Position numbers and translations under genes: made by a program. Below the pieces are notes generated by a model, which saw only the letters and a list, made by a program, of their open reading frames with translations, was not told where the DNA came from and did not search any database. DNA of 48,529 bases from an uncultured Chelatococcus sp. (lineage in GTDB: Bacteria; Pseudomonadota; Alphaproteobacteria; Rhizobiales; Beijerinckiaceae), in assembly GCA_937863995.1 (NCBI GenBank), contig CALMIK010000061.1, positions 1 to 48,529 of the forward strand, read 5' to 3'. Of this stretch, positions 1 to 8,897 are shown one piece after another. Position 1 is the stretch's first letter. Each line of letters starts with the position of its first letter.

Positions 1-75
1 GCCATGTGATGCTCTCCCCTGACAGCAGAGAAACACATTGTGTCATTCAATCAAAGAAATGATTGAGTACGGACG

Positions 76-180
76 CTAGAGCGCTTTCCGATTATATGGA
101 ATCATTTAATCGATAAGAATTCACTCAAAATCAAAATGTTAGATCGTATCTCCGTTTCAACGAAACCGGGATACGATCTA
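76..180. repeat. Mosaic intergenic palindromic repeat, copy A
   Basis: This AT-richer, non-coding stretch just beyond the lpd stop codon is built from modules that recur at 11632-11819. TAGAGCG (77-83) is followed 12 bases later by ATGGAATCA (96-104), and copy B has the same two words at the same spacing. A block reading AAATCAAAATGTTAGA follows (128-143). Then comes a long hairpin (140-180) whose reverse strand contains CGTATCCCGG and CGTTGAAACG, again shared with copy B apart from one T/C change. The order and orientation of modules differ between the copies, as in mosaic repeats. The family name cannot be settled from sequence alone. Confidence 0.65.
120..180 (-). terminator. Probable terminator of the bkd operon
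   Basis: Left arm TAGATCGTATC (140-150) pairs with GATACGATCTA (170-180). An inner stem GTTTC/GAAAC surrounds a three-base loop, so the hairpin is about 19 pairs long with one C-C mismatch and one wobble. It begins 8 bases after the lpd stop codon. On the minus strand it is followed by a T-rich tract (AACATTTTGATTTTG). Termination is inferred from this structure. Confidence 0.55.
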
Positions 181-187
181 AAGCCCG

Positions 188-1597
188 TCAAACATGTATC
201 GCCCGCCCCAGCGCCCTGAGGGCGGCTTCCTGAAATGCCTCGCCCTGGGTTGGGTGGGCGTGGATGGTGGCGGCGATGTCTTCGAGACGCGCGCCCATCT
301 CCAGCGCCAGCCCGAAGGCCGCCGAAAGCTCCGAAATGCCCGCGCCAACCGCCTGGATGCCGAGCACCACATGGTTGTCCGCGCGCGCGACGACACGCAC
401 GAAGCCGTCCTCGGCGAGCTTGGTCATGGCGCGACCATTGGCGCTGAACGGGAACGTGCCGACCTTGATCTCGCGCTCCGATGCCCGCGCCTCGTCCGGC
501 GACAGGCCGACGGTGACGATCTCGGGATCGGTGAAGCACACGGCGGGGATGGCCTGCCTGTCCCATTGCCGCTTGTGGCCGGCGACGATCTCCGCCACCA
601 TTTCGCCCTGCGCCATGGCGCGGTGCGCCAGCATGGGCTCTCCCGTCACGTCGCCGATGGCGTAGATGCCGCGCATCGACGTGCGGCACTGCGCGTCGAT
701 GCGCAGGAAGCGCCCGTCCATGTCGAGGAGCAGTTCCTCGCGGCCCCAGCCCTGGGTCACGGGCTTGCGGCCGACGGTGACGAGGATCTTGTCGGCGGTG
801 ATCCGCTTTTCCGCGCCGTCGGCGCCCTCGACCACGAGCTTGCCGGCGCCGTCGAGGCCGCGCGCCTTGGTGTCGGTCAGCACCGTGATGTCGAGGTCGT
901 TGAGGCGCTTCGCCACCGGGCGCGTCAGCTCCGCGTCGTATTGCGGCAGGATGCGGGACGCCGCCTCCACCACGGTGACGCGGCTGCCGAGCTTGGCGAA
1001 CGCGGTGCCGAGTTCCAGCCCGATGTAGCCGCCGCCGATGATGGCGAGGCGTTGCGGCACCTCGGTGAGCGACAACGCTTCCGTCGAGGAAATAACGTCG
1101 CCGCCGAACGGCAGGAACGGCAGTTCCATGGGGGCGGAGCCGGTGGCGATCACCACCGTCTCGGCGCGGATGATGCGCGTGCCGACATCCGTCTCGACCG
1201 CGACCGTGCGCCCGTCCACGAAGCGCGCCCGGCCGGTGACGATTTTCACGCGCGCCTTTTTCAGCAGCGCGGCGACGCCGCTGTTGAGGCGCGAGACGAT
1301 CTCGTCCTTCCACTGGATGGTGCGCGCCAGGTCGATGGTGGGCTGGCCGGTGGAGATGCCGAGCGGGTTGTCGCCCTCGGCCAGATGGCTGATGCGGTCG
1401 AATTCCTCCGCCGCGTGGATGAGCGCCTTGGAGGGAATGCAGCCCACCGTCAGGCAGGTTCCGCCGACCTTGCGGCCCTCGACGATCACGGTGTCGACGC
1501 CCAGTTGCCCGGCGCGGATCGCCGTGACGTAGCCGCCCGGACCGGCGCCGATGACCAGCAGCTTGCAGGTGATTTCCTGCATGTCGGGGTTCGGCAT
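188..1597 (-). CDS. lpd: Dihydrolipoyl dehydrogenase (E3 of branched-chain 2-oxo acid dehydrogenase)
   Basis: This 469-residue FAD flavoprotein reoxidises the dihydrolipoyl arm of the E2 core, passing electrons to NAD. The N-terminal FAD-binding motif GAGPGG is at residues 17-22. The redox-active disulfide is C48/C53 in GGTCLTVGCIPSK. A second NAD-binding glycine motif (IIGGGYIGLELG) lies mid-protein, and the C-terminal dimerisation domain carries HAHPTQGEA with the catalytic His-Glu pair. The frame stays open upstream, but ATG at 1597 starts exactly at the family N-terminus and lies 2 bases after the E2 stop codon, so it is preferred. It is the last gene of the four-gene bkd operon. Because it sits with the other bkd genes it is probably dedicated to this complex, although an E3 can be shared. 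Confidence 0.95.
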   Translation of the reverse strand: MPNPDMQEITCKLLVIGAGPGGYVTAIRAGQLGVDTVIVEGRKVGGTCLTVGCIPSKALIHAAEEFDRISHLAEGDNPLGISTGQPTIDLARTIQWKDEIVSRLNSGVAALLKKARVKIVTGRARFVDGRTVAVETDVGTRIIRAETVVIATGSAPMELPFLPFGGDVISSTEALSLTEVPQRLAIIGGGYIGLELGTAFAKLGSRVTVVEAASRILPQYDAELTRPVAKRLNDLDITVLTDTKARGLDGAGKLVVEGADGAEKRITADKILVTVGRKPVTQGWGREELLLDMDGRFLRIDAQCRTSMRGIYAIGDVTGEPMLAHRAMAQGEMVAEIVAGHKRQWDRQAIPAVCFTDPEIVTVGLSPDEARASEREIKVGTFPFSANGRAMTKLAEDGFVRVVARADNHVVLGIQAVGAGISELSAAFGLALEMGARLEDIAATIHAHPTQGEAFQEAALRALGRAIHV

Positions 1598-1599
1598 CG

Positions 1600-2913
1600 T
1601 CAGCCCTCCACGAAGATGAGCGCGGGCGTCTCGAGCAGGGCACGCAGGCGCTGGATGAAGCTCGCCGCGTCCCACCCGTCGATGACGCGGTGGTCGAAGC
1701 TCGATGACAGGTTCATGATCTTGCGCGGTATGAACGTGCTGCCGTCCCACACGGGGCGGACGGCGATCTTGTTCACGCCCACGATCGCAACCTCGGGGTG
1801 GTTGATGACCGGCGTCGACACGATGCCGCCCATCGCGCCAAGCGACGAGATGGTGATGGTCGAGCCGGTGAGCTCGTCGCGCGCGGCGCTGCCCGCTTTC
1901 GCCGCCTGCGACAGGCGATCGAGTTCGCCGGCGCAGTCCCACAGGTCGCGCGCTTCCGTGTGCTTCACCACCGGCACCACGAGGCCCGCCGGCGTCTGCG
2001 CCGCGATGCCGATGTGGATGCCGGCGAAACGGTGCACGATGCCGGCCTCGTCGTCGAAGCGGGCATTCATCTGCGGATGGTCCTTGAGCGCGCGCACCAG
2101 CGCCCGCATCAGGAAGGGCAGGAGGGTGAGCTTCGGCTGCTCGGGCTTCTTCTCGCGGTTGAGCGCGGCGCGCAGGTCCTCGAGCGCCGTCACGTCCACC
2201 TCTTCCGCATACATGATGTGCGGAATGCGCGACTTCGACAGCGCCATTTTCTCGGCGATCCGGCGCCTGAGCCCGATGACGCGGATTTCCTCCACCTCGG
2301 TGCGTGGCGCAAGGCCCGGTCCGCGCGGGGGCGCGGACTGGCCGCCACGGGCGATGAAGCCGTCGATGTCCTCGTGGGTGATGCGTCCGGCGGGTCCCGA
2401 ACCCGCCACCTGGCGCAGGTCGACGCCGGCGTCGCGGGCGCGCTGGCGCACGGACGGCGCGGCAAGCGGCTTTTCGCCCGCGGCGCGCGGTGCGCCGCCA
2501 ACAGCCGCAGCAGCGGAGCGCGGCGCGGCGGAAGCGGGCGGCCGCGCGGCGGGGACAGGCGCAGGCGACGGCACGGGCGCAGCGGATGCCGCGACGGCGG
2601 CTGGCGCGGGCACCTCTGCGGCGGGTGTCTCGTTGGCAGATGTCTCAGCGGCGGGCGCGATGTTGCCGGCGCCCTCCACCTGCAGGCGGATGAGCGGCGC
2701 GCCGATGGCGACCTTCGTGCCGATCTCGGCCCCGAGCCACAACACCTCGCCGTTGACGGAGGAGGGGATTTCGACGGTCGCCTTGTCGGTCATGACGGCG
2801 GCGAGGATCTGGTCCTCGCGCACGAGATCGCCCGGCTTGACGTGCCATTCGACCAGTTCGGCCTCGGCGATGCCTTCGCCGACATCGGGCATGCGGATGA
2901 CGTGTTCGCCCAT
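1600..2913 (-). CDS. bkdB: Lipoamide acyltransferase E2 of branched-chain 2-oxo acid dehydrogenase
   Basis: This 437-residue E2 core subunit transfers the branched acyl group from lipoyl-lysine to CoA. A single N-terminal lipoyl domain (about residues 3-77) has the lipoylation site K44 in TDKATVE. An Ala/Pro-rich swinging linker follows, then a peripheral E3/E1-binding domain (SVRQRARDAGVDLRQVAGSGPAGRITHEDID, split here as SVRQRARDAG and GPAGRITHED). The C-terminal catalytic domain has the CAT-fold active-site motif DHRVIDG near its end. The start at 2913 gives the canonical MGEHVIRMPDVGEG N-terminus and lies 1 base past the E1beta stop. One lipoyl domain and the bkd neighbours favour a branched-chain over a pyruvate or 2-oxoglutarate complex. 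Confidence 0.93.
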   Translation of the reverse strand: MGEHVIRMPDVGEGIAEAELVEWHVKPGDLVREDQILAAVMTDKATVEIPSSVNGEVLWLGAEIGTKVAIGAPLIRLQVEGAGNIAPAAETSANETPAAEVPAPAAVAASAAPVPSPAPVPAARPPASAAPRSAAAAVGGAPRAAGEKPLAAPSVRQRARDAGVDLRQVAGSGPAGRITHEDIDGFIARGGQSAPPRGPGLAPRTEVEEIRVIGLRRRIAEKMALSKSRIPHIMYAEEVDVTALEDLRAALNREKKPEQPKLTLLPFLMRALVRALKDHPQMNARFDDEAGIVHRFAGIHIGIAAQTPAGLVVPVVKHTEARDLWDCAGELDRLSQAAKAGSAARDELTGSTITISSLGAMGGIVSTPVINHPEVAIVGVNKIAVRPVWDGSTFIPRKIMNLSSSFDHRVIDGWDAASFIQRLRALLETPALIFVEG

Positions 2914-2914
2914 G

Positions 2915-3955
2915 TCAGCCCTCCATCGTTTCCACGAGCGCGCGGCCGACGCGGGCGGGGCCTGGAAAATAGTCCCACTCCTGCGCGTGCGGATAAGGCG
3001 TGTCCCACCCGGCGACACGCGCCACCGGGGCTTCGAGATGATAGAAGCAGTGCTCCTGCACCAGCGCCGCCAGCTCGCCGCCGAAACCGGAGGTGAGCGT
3101 CGCCTCGTGCACGACGACGCAGCGCCCGGTTTTCGTCACCGAGGCCACGATGGTGTCGAGGTCGAGCGGCAGCAGCGTGCGCAGGTCGATGATCTCGGCG
3201 TCGATGCCGGTTTCCTCGGCTGCCGCCTGCGCCACGTAAACCATGGTGCCATAGGCCAGCACGGTGACGGCGGAGCCGGGGCGCGCGATCGCCGCCTTGC
3301 CGAGCGGCACGGTGTAGTGCCCTTCCGGCACCTCGCCCGCCGGATGCCGGGACCACGGCGTGACCGGGCGCTCGTGGTGGCCGTCGAAGGGGCCGTTGTA
3401 GAGACGCTTGGGCTCGAGGAAGATGACCGGGTCCGGGTCCTCGATGGCGGCGATCAGCAGGCCCTTGGCATCATACGGATTGGAGGGCACGACCGTTTTC
3501 AGCCCGGAAACGTGGGTGAATAGCGCCTCGGGGCTTTGGCTGTGGGTCTGGCCGCCGAAAATACCGCCGCCCGTCGGCATGCGGATGGTGATCGGGCAGG
3601 TGAACTCGCCGTTGGAGCGGTAGCGGATGCGCGCCGCCTCCTGTGTGATCTGGTCGTAGGCGGGGTACATGTAGTCGGCAAACTGGATCTCGACGCACGG
3701 CTTCAGGCCATAGGCCGCCATGCCGATCGCGGTGCCGACGATGCCGGATTCGCTGATGGGGGCGTCGAAGCAGCGCGTCTTGCCGTATTTCTGCTGCAGG
3801 CCCTGGGTGCAGCGGAACACGCCGCCGAAGTAGCCGACGTCTTCGCCGAACACCACGACCTTGTCGTCGCGTCCCATAGCGACATCCATGGCGCTGCGCA
3901 CGGCCTCGATCATCGACATGCGGGCGGTGGGAGCGGGCGCAGAAGTGAGGGTCAT
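2915..3955 (-). CDS. bkdA2: Branched-chain 2-oxo acid dehydrogenase E1 beta subunit
   Basis: This 346-residue transketolase-like subunit pairs with E1alpha to form the thiamine-diphosphate decarboxylase that acts on 2-oxo acids derived from Val, Leu and Ile. It shows the family blocks VVVFGEDVGYFGGVFRCT near residue 35, FDAPISESGIVGTAIGMA, and MPTGGGIFGGQTHSQSPEA, which are typical of BCKDH E1beta rather than pyruvate dehydrogenase E1beta. The C-terminal transketolase domain ends in VARVAGWDTPYPHAQEWDYFP, where the family-conserved P-Y core is visible. ATG at 3955 is 2 bases after the E1alpha stop. A longer open frame upstream is only a shadow of bkdA1. Translational coupling along the operon is likely from the 1-2 base gaps. 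Confidence 0.95.
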   Translation of the reverse strand: MTLTSAPAPTARMSMIEAVRSAMDVAMGRDDKVVVFGEDVGYFGGVFRCTQGLQQKYGKTRCFDAPISESGIVGTAIGMAAYGLKPCVEIQFADYMYPAYDQITQEAARIRYRSNGEFTCPITIRMPTGGGIFGGQTHSQSPEALFTHVSGLKTVVPSNPYDAKGLLIAAIEDPDPVIFLEPKRLYNGPFDGHHERPVTPWSRHPAGEVPEGHYTVPLGKAAIARPGSAVTVLAYGTMVYVAQAAAEETGIDAEIIDLRTLLPLDLDTIVASVTKTGRCVVVHEATLTSGFGGELAALVQEHCFYHLEAPVARVAGWDTPYPHAQEWDYFPGPARVGRALVETMEG

Positions 3956-3957
3956 GC

Positions 3958-5289
<1,332 letters not shown>

Positions 5290-5295
5290 TCATTC

Positions 5296-5324
5296 ATAGT
5301 ATCCCGGCCTTGGTCCAAGTCCAG
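5296..5324 (-). promoter_or_regulatory. Candidate sigma70-type promoter of the bkd operon
   Basis: On the minus strand CTGGAC (5324-5319) and TACTAT (5301-5296) are separated by exactly 17 bases. This would start a transcript near 5289 and give a leader of about 75 bases before bkdA1. Match to consensus is moderate and no experiment supports it. Confidence 0.3.
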
Positions 5325-5630
5325 ACGGCGTGTGCAGGTGGCGGCAAAATAACAATAAACCGCGATCCTCCCCGGCGGGGCGCAAAACAATGTTGCCGCG
5401 CGGGCCTGCCGAACATTCCATTTGGATGCGTCTGCAACCATTGGCGTGCGCAGCCGCACAGCCCGCGCTGGACGGGGGCGCTTCCGACCGCGGCAATGCT
5501 TGCCGGACTTGTGCGGTGCAGTGTTAAACTTCGCCTCTGCGGCAACTTCTCGCGTTAACCCAATTTCTCCGGCTCAAACCTTGCGCGGCGGCGCTGTCCG
5601 CCCCCCGCGCCCATCCTGAGGACGATCATC

Positions 5631-6746
5631 ATGGCGAACCTGTTCGATCCCGTCACCGTCGGCGACCTCACCCTCGCGAACCGCATCGCGCTCGCGCCGC
5701 TCACCCGCAACCGTTCGCCGCGCGCGGTGCCGACCGAGCTGACGGCGCTCTATTATACGCAGCGCGCCACCGCCGGCCTGCTGATTACGGAGGCGACCGC
5801 CATCAGCCAGCAGGGACAGGGCTACGCCGACGTGCCCGGCCTCTATGCTGCCGAGCAGCTTCAGGGCTGGCGCAAGGTCACAGATTCTGTGCACGCGGCG
5901 GGCGGCCACATCTTCGTGCAGCTCTGGCACGTCGGCCGCGTGTCGCACAATTCGCTGCAGCCGGACGGGCAGGCGCCGGTAGCACCCTCCGCCATCCGCG
6001 CCAAGGCCAAGACCTACCTGATCGATTCCGGCGGCCGCGACGGGTTCTCCGAGGTATCAGAGCCGCGGGCGCTGGAAGTGTCCGAACTGCCGGGCATCAT
6101 CGAGGATTACCGCCGGGCGGTGAGCGCCGCCGTGGACGAGGCGGGCTTCGACGGCGTCGAGATCCACTCCGCCAACGGCTATTTGCTCGACCAGTTCCTG
6201 CGCTCGGGTTCGAACCATCGCACGGACGAATACGGCGGCAGCATCGAAAACCGTATCCGCTTCCCGCTCGCGGTGACGCGTGCCATCGTCGAGGCGATCG
6301 GCGGCCACCGCACGGGCACCCGCATCTCGCCGGTGACGCCCGCCAACGACGCCAGCGACCCGAACCCGCAGCCGCTGTTCGAGGCCTACGTGCGTGAGCT
6401 GGCGAAGCTGGACCTTGCTTACATCCACGTCGTGGAAGGCGCGACCGGCGGCGCGCGCGACTACACCCAGGGCGATGCGCCCTTCGATTACGCCGCGCTG
6501 AAGGCCGCCTATCGCGAGGCGGGCGGCAAGGGGGCGTGGATCGTCAACAACGCCTATACGCTGGAGCTGGCGCAGGCGGCGGTGGAAGAAGGCCGGGCCG
6601 ATCTCGTCGCCTTCGGCAAGCCCTTCATCGCCAACCCCGATCTGGTGCGCCGTTTCCGCGAGAATGCGCCGCTCAACGACATCATCCCGGAAACGCTCTA
6701 CGGCGGCACAGAGCACGGCTACACCGATTATCCGACGCTCGGCTGA
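5631..6746 (+). CDS. nemA: Alkene reductase, Old Yellow Enzyme family
   Basis: This 371-residue FMN-dependent NAD(P)H oxidoreductase is related to N-ethylmaleimide reductase and OYE. Such enzymes reduce activated C=C bonds, and often nitro compounds, in the cytoplasm. It is a single TIM barrel starting FDPVTVGDLTLANRIALAPL. The substrate-anchoring pair H179 and N182 and the proton-donor Y184 sit in HSANGYLLDQFLR, with the same spacing as OYE1 H191/N194/Y196. The family signature RTDEYGGSIENR follows. GAGGA eight bases before ATG 5631 supports the start. It is monocistronic, with a good terminator straight after it. The physiological substrate cannot be read from sequence, so nemA is a family-level symbol. 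Confidence 0.9.
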   Translation: MANLFDPVTVGDLTLANRIALAPLTRNRSPRAVPTELTALYYTQRATAGLLITEATAISQQGQGYADVPGLYAAEQLQGWRKVTDSVHAAGGHIFVQLWHVGRVSHNSLQPDGQAPVAPSAIRAKAKTYLIDSGGRDGFSEVSEPRALEVSELPGIIEDYRRAVSAAVDEAGFDGVEIHSANGYLLDQFLRSGSNHRTDEYGGSIENRIRFPLAVTRAIVEAIGGHRTGTRISPVTPANDASDPNPQPLFEAYVRELAKLDLAYIHVVEGATGGARDYTQGDAPFDYAALKAAYREAGGKGAWIVNNAYTLELAQAAVEEGRADLVAFGKPFIANPDLVRRFRENAPLNDIIPETLYGGTEHGYTDYPTLG

Positions 6747-6777
6747 CCTGGCAGCGCTTTCGGCAATACTTAAACGG

Positions 6778-6810
6778 GCCGGCCGCGTCAGGAGCGCGGC
6801 CGGCTTTTTT
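6778..6810 (+). terminator. Rho-independent terminator after the alkene reductase gene
   Basis: A perfect 10-bp stem, GCCGGCCGCG (6778-6787) with CGCGGCCGGC (6795-6804), has a 7-base loop and is followed by six T. The loop contains the stop codon of the convergent transporter gene, so that gene ends inside the terminator. Confidence 0.85.
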
Positions 6811-7735
6811 GCTTGAGCCGCGTCGCGAGCTGCACCTCGCGGAACCAGATGAACAGGCCGGAGCTGACGAGGATCGGCAGGCCGATGAGGAAGTAGATGT
6901 CCGGCGCCTGCGCGAACACGACCCAGCTCACCAGCGCCATGAAGATGAGTTGCGCGTAGGTGAAGGGTGCGAGCGTGGTGGCGGGCGCGAACCTGTGGCC
7001 GGCCGAGTAGAGCAAATGGCCGACGAGGCCCGATGTGCCGATCAATACGCAGGCGAACCAGTCCGGGCCGGAATGCGGCCATTCCCATTGCTGGAAGGCG
7101 AACGGCAGCGAGAAGACGAGGCCGCCGATCGAGGCGTGGAACTGCTGCGACACGTTGGAATCGACACCGGCGAGCTTGCGCGTGAAAATGGCATAGAACG
7201 CCATCGATACCGCCATCAGCGCCGAATAGATCATTGCCGGGTGCAGCGGCACGGAATCGGGATTGACGATGATCAGCACGCCGATAAAGCCCGCGATGAC
7301 CGCGAGCCAGCGCTGCCAGTCGATCCGCTCGCCGAGCGCCACCCCCGACATCAGGCACAGGATGAGCGGCGCGGAAAACGCGATCGACCCGGTGATGGTC
7401 ATCGGCAGGTATCGCAGCGCCATGAAGTTGAAGCCCGTGACCGCCGCCATGCTGACCACGCGCGCCAGCGCGATCTTCGGCGCCCGTGAGTGCAAGACGG
7501 CGAAGCCGTCGCGGGGCAGGAAGACGAGCGACAGCACGATGCACGGCAGCAGATAGCGGATGAACACCACCTGCCCCGCGCCAAGCCCGTTCACCAGCAG
7601 CCACTTGGCGGAGGAATCCACGCCCGCCAGCGCCATCGAGCCCACGATGACGAGCAGGATGCCAAGCCCCCGCTTGTCGGGAAGCTGGGCGTTCGCGGGC
7701 GGGGCGGGCGGGGAGAGGGGAGCCTGGGCGGACAT
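6788..7735 (-). CDS. DMT superfamily (EamA) transporter
   Basis: A 315-residue polytopic inner-membrane protein with about ten hydrophobic segments, built as two EamA repeats (roughly residues 25-160 and 170-300). Segments such as GILLVIVGSMALAGVDSSAKW and IFMALVSWVVFAQAPDIYFL are typical of the drug/metabolite transporter superfamily. Members export amino acids, purines or other metabolites, and the substrate here is unknown. The start at 7735 (MSAQAPLS) is chosen because the sequence before it is low complexity and unlike the family. No clear ribosome site is visible, so the start is uncertain. It converges on the alkene reductase gene and shares its terminator loop. Confidence 0.85.
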   Translation of the reverse strand: MSAQAPLSPPAPPANAQLPDKRGLGILLVIVGSMALAGVDSSAKWLLVNGLGAGQVVFIRYLLPCIVLSLVFLPRDGFAVLHSRAPKIALARVVSMAAVTGFNFMALRYLPMTITGSIAFSAPLILCLMSGVALGERIDWQRWLAVIAGFIGVLIIVNPDSVPLHPAMIYSALMAVSMAFYAIFTRKLAGVDSNVSQQFHASIGGLVFSLPFAFQQWEWPHSGPDWFACVLIGTSGLVGHLLYSAGHRFAPATTLAPFTYAQLIFMALVSWVVFAQAPDIYFLIGLPILVSSGLFIWFREVQLATRLKQKSRPRS

Positions 7736-8070
7736 GATGCGGGACGACTCTGCTCGGGCTGCTGCATGAAAGCGGGATGCGCGGGACGAAATGCATCCGA
7801 CGAAATGCATACGCCGCCCCGCTTCGCCGCACGATACACCCTCGGTCGCCTCATCACACTTGCAGCTCTTGCAACCCTGCCCGGACGAACAGGCCCTGAA
7901 TCCGGCTGCCGAAGAGGCTATGAACAGAATGTACGAAATGAGTGAAATTGGAACCGAACGGCAAAAATATATGTTTAGTATTCGCCGACGGTTATGATTC
8001 CGCTTGAACCTTATCATAATGCACGGCATGTAAACATTATGACATACTGGTCGATACTGGAGGTTGATGG
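7736..8070. other. Intergenic region upstream of the MucR-like gene
   Basis: This 335-base divergent spacer is GC-rich on the left and becomes clearly AT-rich from about 7920. The AT-rich half contains the dyad at 8014-8042 and should hold the promoter of the regulator. No gene was found in it. Confidence 0.6.
8014..8042. promoter_or_regulatory. Inverted repeat, candidate operator of the MucR-like gene
   Basis: A perfect 8-bp inverted repeat, TCATAATG (8014-8021) and CATTATGA (8035-8042), has a 13-base centre. It lies 28 bases upstream of the regulator's start codon and overlaps the likely promoter. MucR proteins are known to repress their own genes at AT-rich sites with TpA steps, so autoregulation is a reasonable inference. 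Confidence 0.4.
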
Positions 8071-8769
8071 ATGAGCAACGATGTCGCGCAGGTCTTGAGC
8101 AAGGCCGGGCTCATCTCGGTGACGGCTGACATCGTCGCCGCGTATGTGGCCAACAACAGCCTGCCTCCCGAGGAGGTGCTGCGGTTTATAGAGGGTGTGC
8201 ACGGCACTTTCTCGCGCTTGCAGCAGAACGGAAGCGAGGCCGGCGCCGCCGCGCAGGATGACGCAGGCGTGCCGCCCGCCGTAGCTGCCCCCGTTCCCGC
8301 GTTCGTGTCCGAGGCCGAGGCGGAGGTCGCCCCCGCGGAAAAGCCCGTGCCGAGCCAGCAGGTCAATGACGCGCTGTTCCGCAAGGCCCAGCAGCGCAAC
8401 CCGCCCAACCCCGTCGATCCGAAAACCGGCGCGCTACAGCCGCTCGACTTCGACGACCTCGTGCCCGACGAGGAAGGCTTCGTCTTCGACGCCGCCTGGA
8501 TCGACCCGGACATCTACGTCGACCAGAAGCCGATCGTGCCGGTGGAAAAGACCGTCAAGGCCGATAGCATCATTTGCCTTGAGAACGGCAAGCCGCTGAA
8601 GGTGCTCAAGCGTCATCTCGACACGGAGTTCGGCCTCACCCCGGACGCCTACCGGCGCAAGTGGGGGCTGTCGGACCACTATCCGCTGGTCACCAATACG
8701 TTCAGCTCGTCGCGCTCCAAGTACGCCAAGGCGCAGGGCCTCGGCAAGTCACGCGCGCGCGGGAAATAA
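8071..8769 (+). CDS. MucR/Ros-family transcriptional regulator, long form with degenerate zinc site
   Basis: A 232-residue protein with the two conserved parts of MucR/Ros. The N-terminal segment (about 8-50, LSKAGLISVTADIVAAYVANNSL) serves oligomerisation in the family. The C-terminal DNA-binding segment (about 157-226) includes VKADSIICLENG, LKVLKRHL, GLTPDAYRRKWGL and YPLV. Usual members have about 140-150 residues; here an acidic, Ala/Pro-rich linker of roughly 100 residues separates the domains. Of the Cys2His2 ligands of Ros only C169 and H182 remain. The second Cys is N172-like (CLENG) and the second His is E186 (RHLDTE). GGAGG precedes the start. Family members control exopolysaccharide, motility and the cell cycle. 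DNA binding by this variant is inferred. Confidence 0.88.
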   Translation: MSNDVAQVLSKAGLISVTADIVAAYVANNSLPPEEVLRFIEGVHGTFSRLQQNGSEAGAAAQDDAGVPPAVAAPVPAFVSEAEAEVAPAEKPVPSQQVNDALFRKAQQRNPPNPVDPKTGALQPLDFDDLVPDEEGFVFDAAWIDPDIYVDQKPIVPVEKTVKADSIICLENGKPLKVLKRHLDTEFGLTPDAYRRKWGLSDHYPLVTNTFSSSRSKYAKAQGLGKSRARGK

Positions 8770-8834
8770 AGCGATACTGAAGAAAATTCTTTAGCCGGGC
8801 TGATGTCATCCTATAGCCGGCAAGCGACCGGAAT

Positions 8835-8881
8835 CGGAAGAAAAGGCGCACGCCGCTGCTCGTGTGAGCAACGGCATGCGC
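8835..8881 (-). terminator. Probable terminator of the P-type ATPase gene
   Basis: A long hairpin pairs GCGCA-GCCG (8846-8855) with CGGC-TGCGC (8872-8881). An inner stem TGCTC/GAGCA closes on a GTGT loop. On the minus strand it is followed by CCTTTTCTTCC. It begins 17 bases after the ATPase stop codon. Confidence 0.6.
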
Positions 8882-8897
8882 TCTGAATGCCCCGGGG

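Noticed and set aside
194..3523. An 1109-codon plus-strand open frame opposite the bkd genes
   Set aside because: It lies antisense to three clear enzyme genes, is rich in Arg/His/Ala/Asp as expected for a GC-rich shadow, and has no domain.
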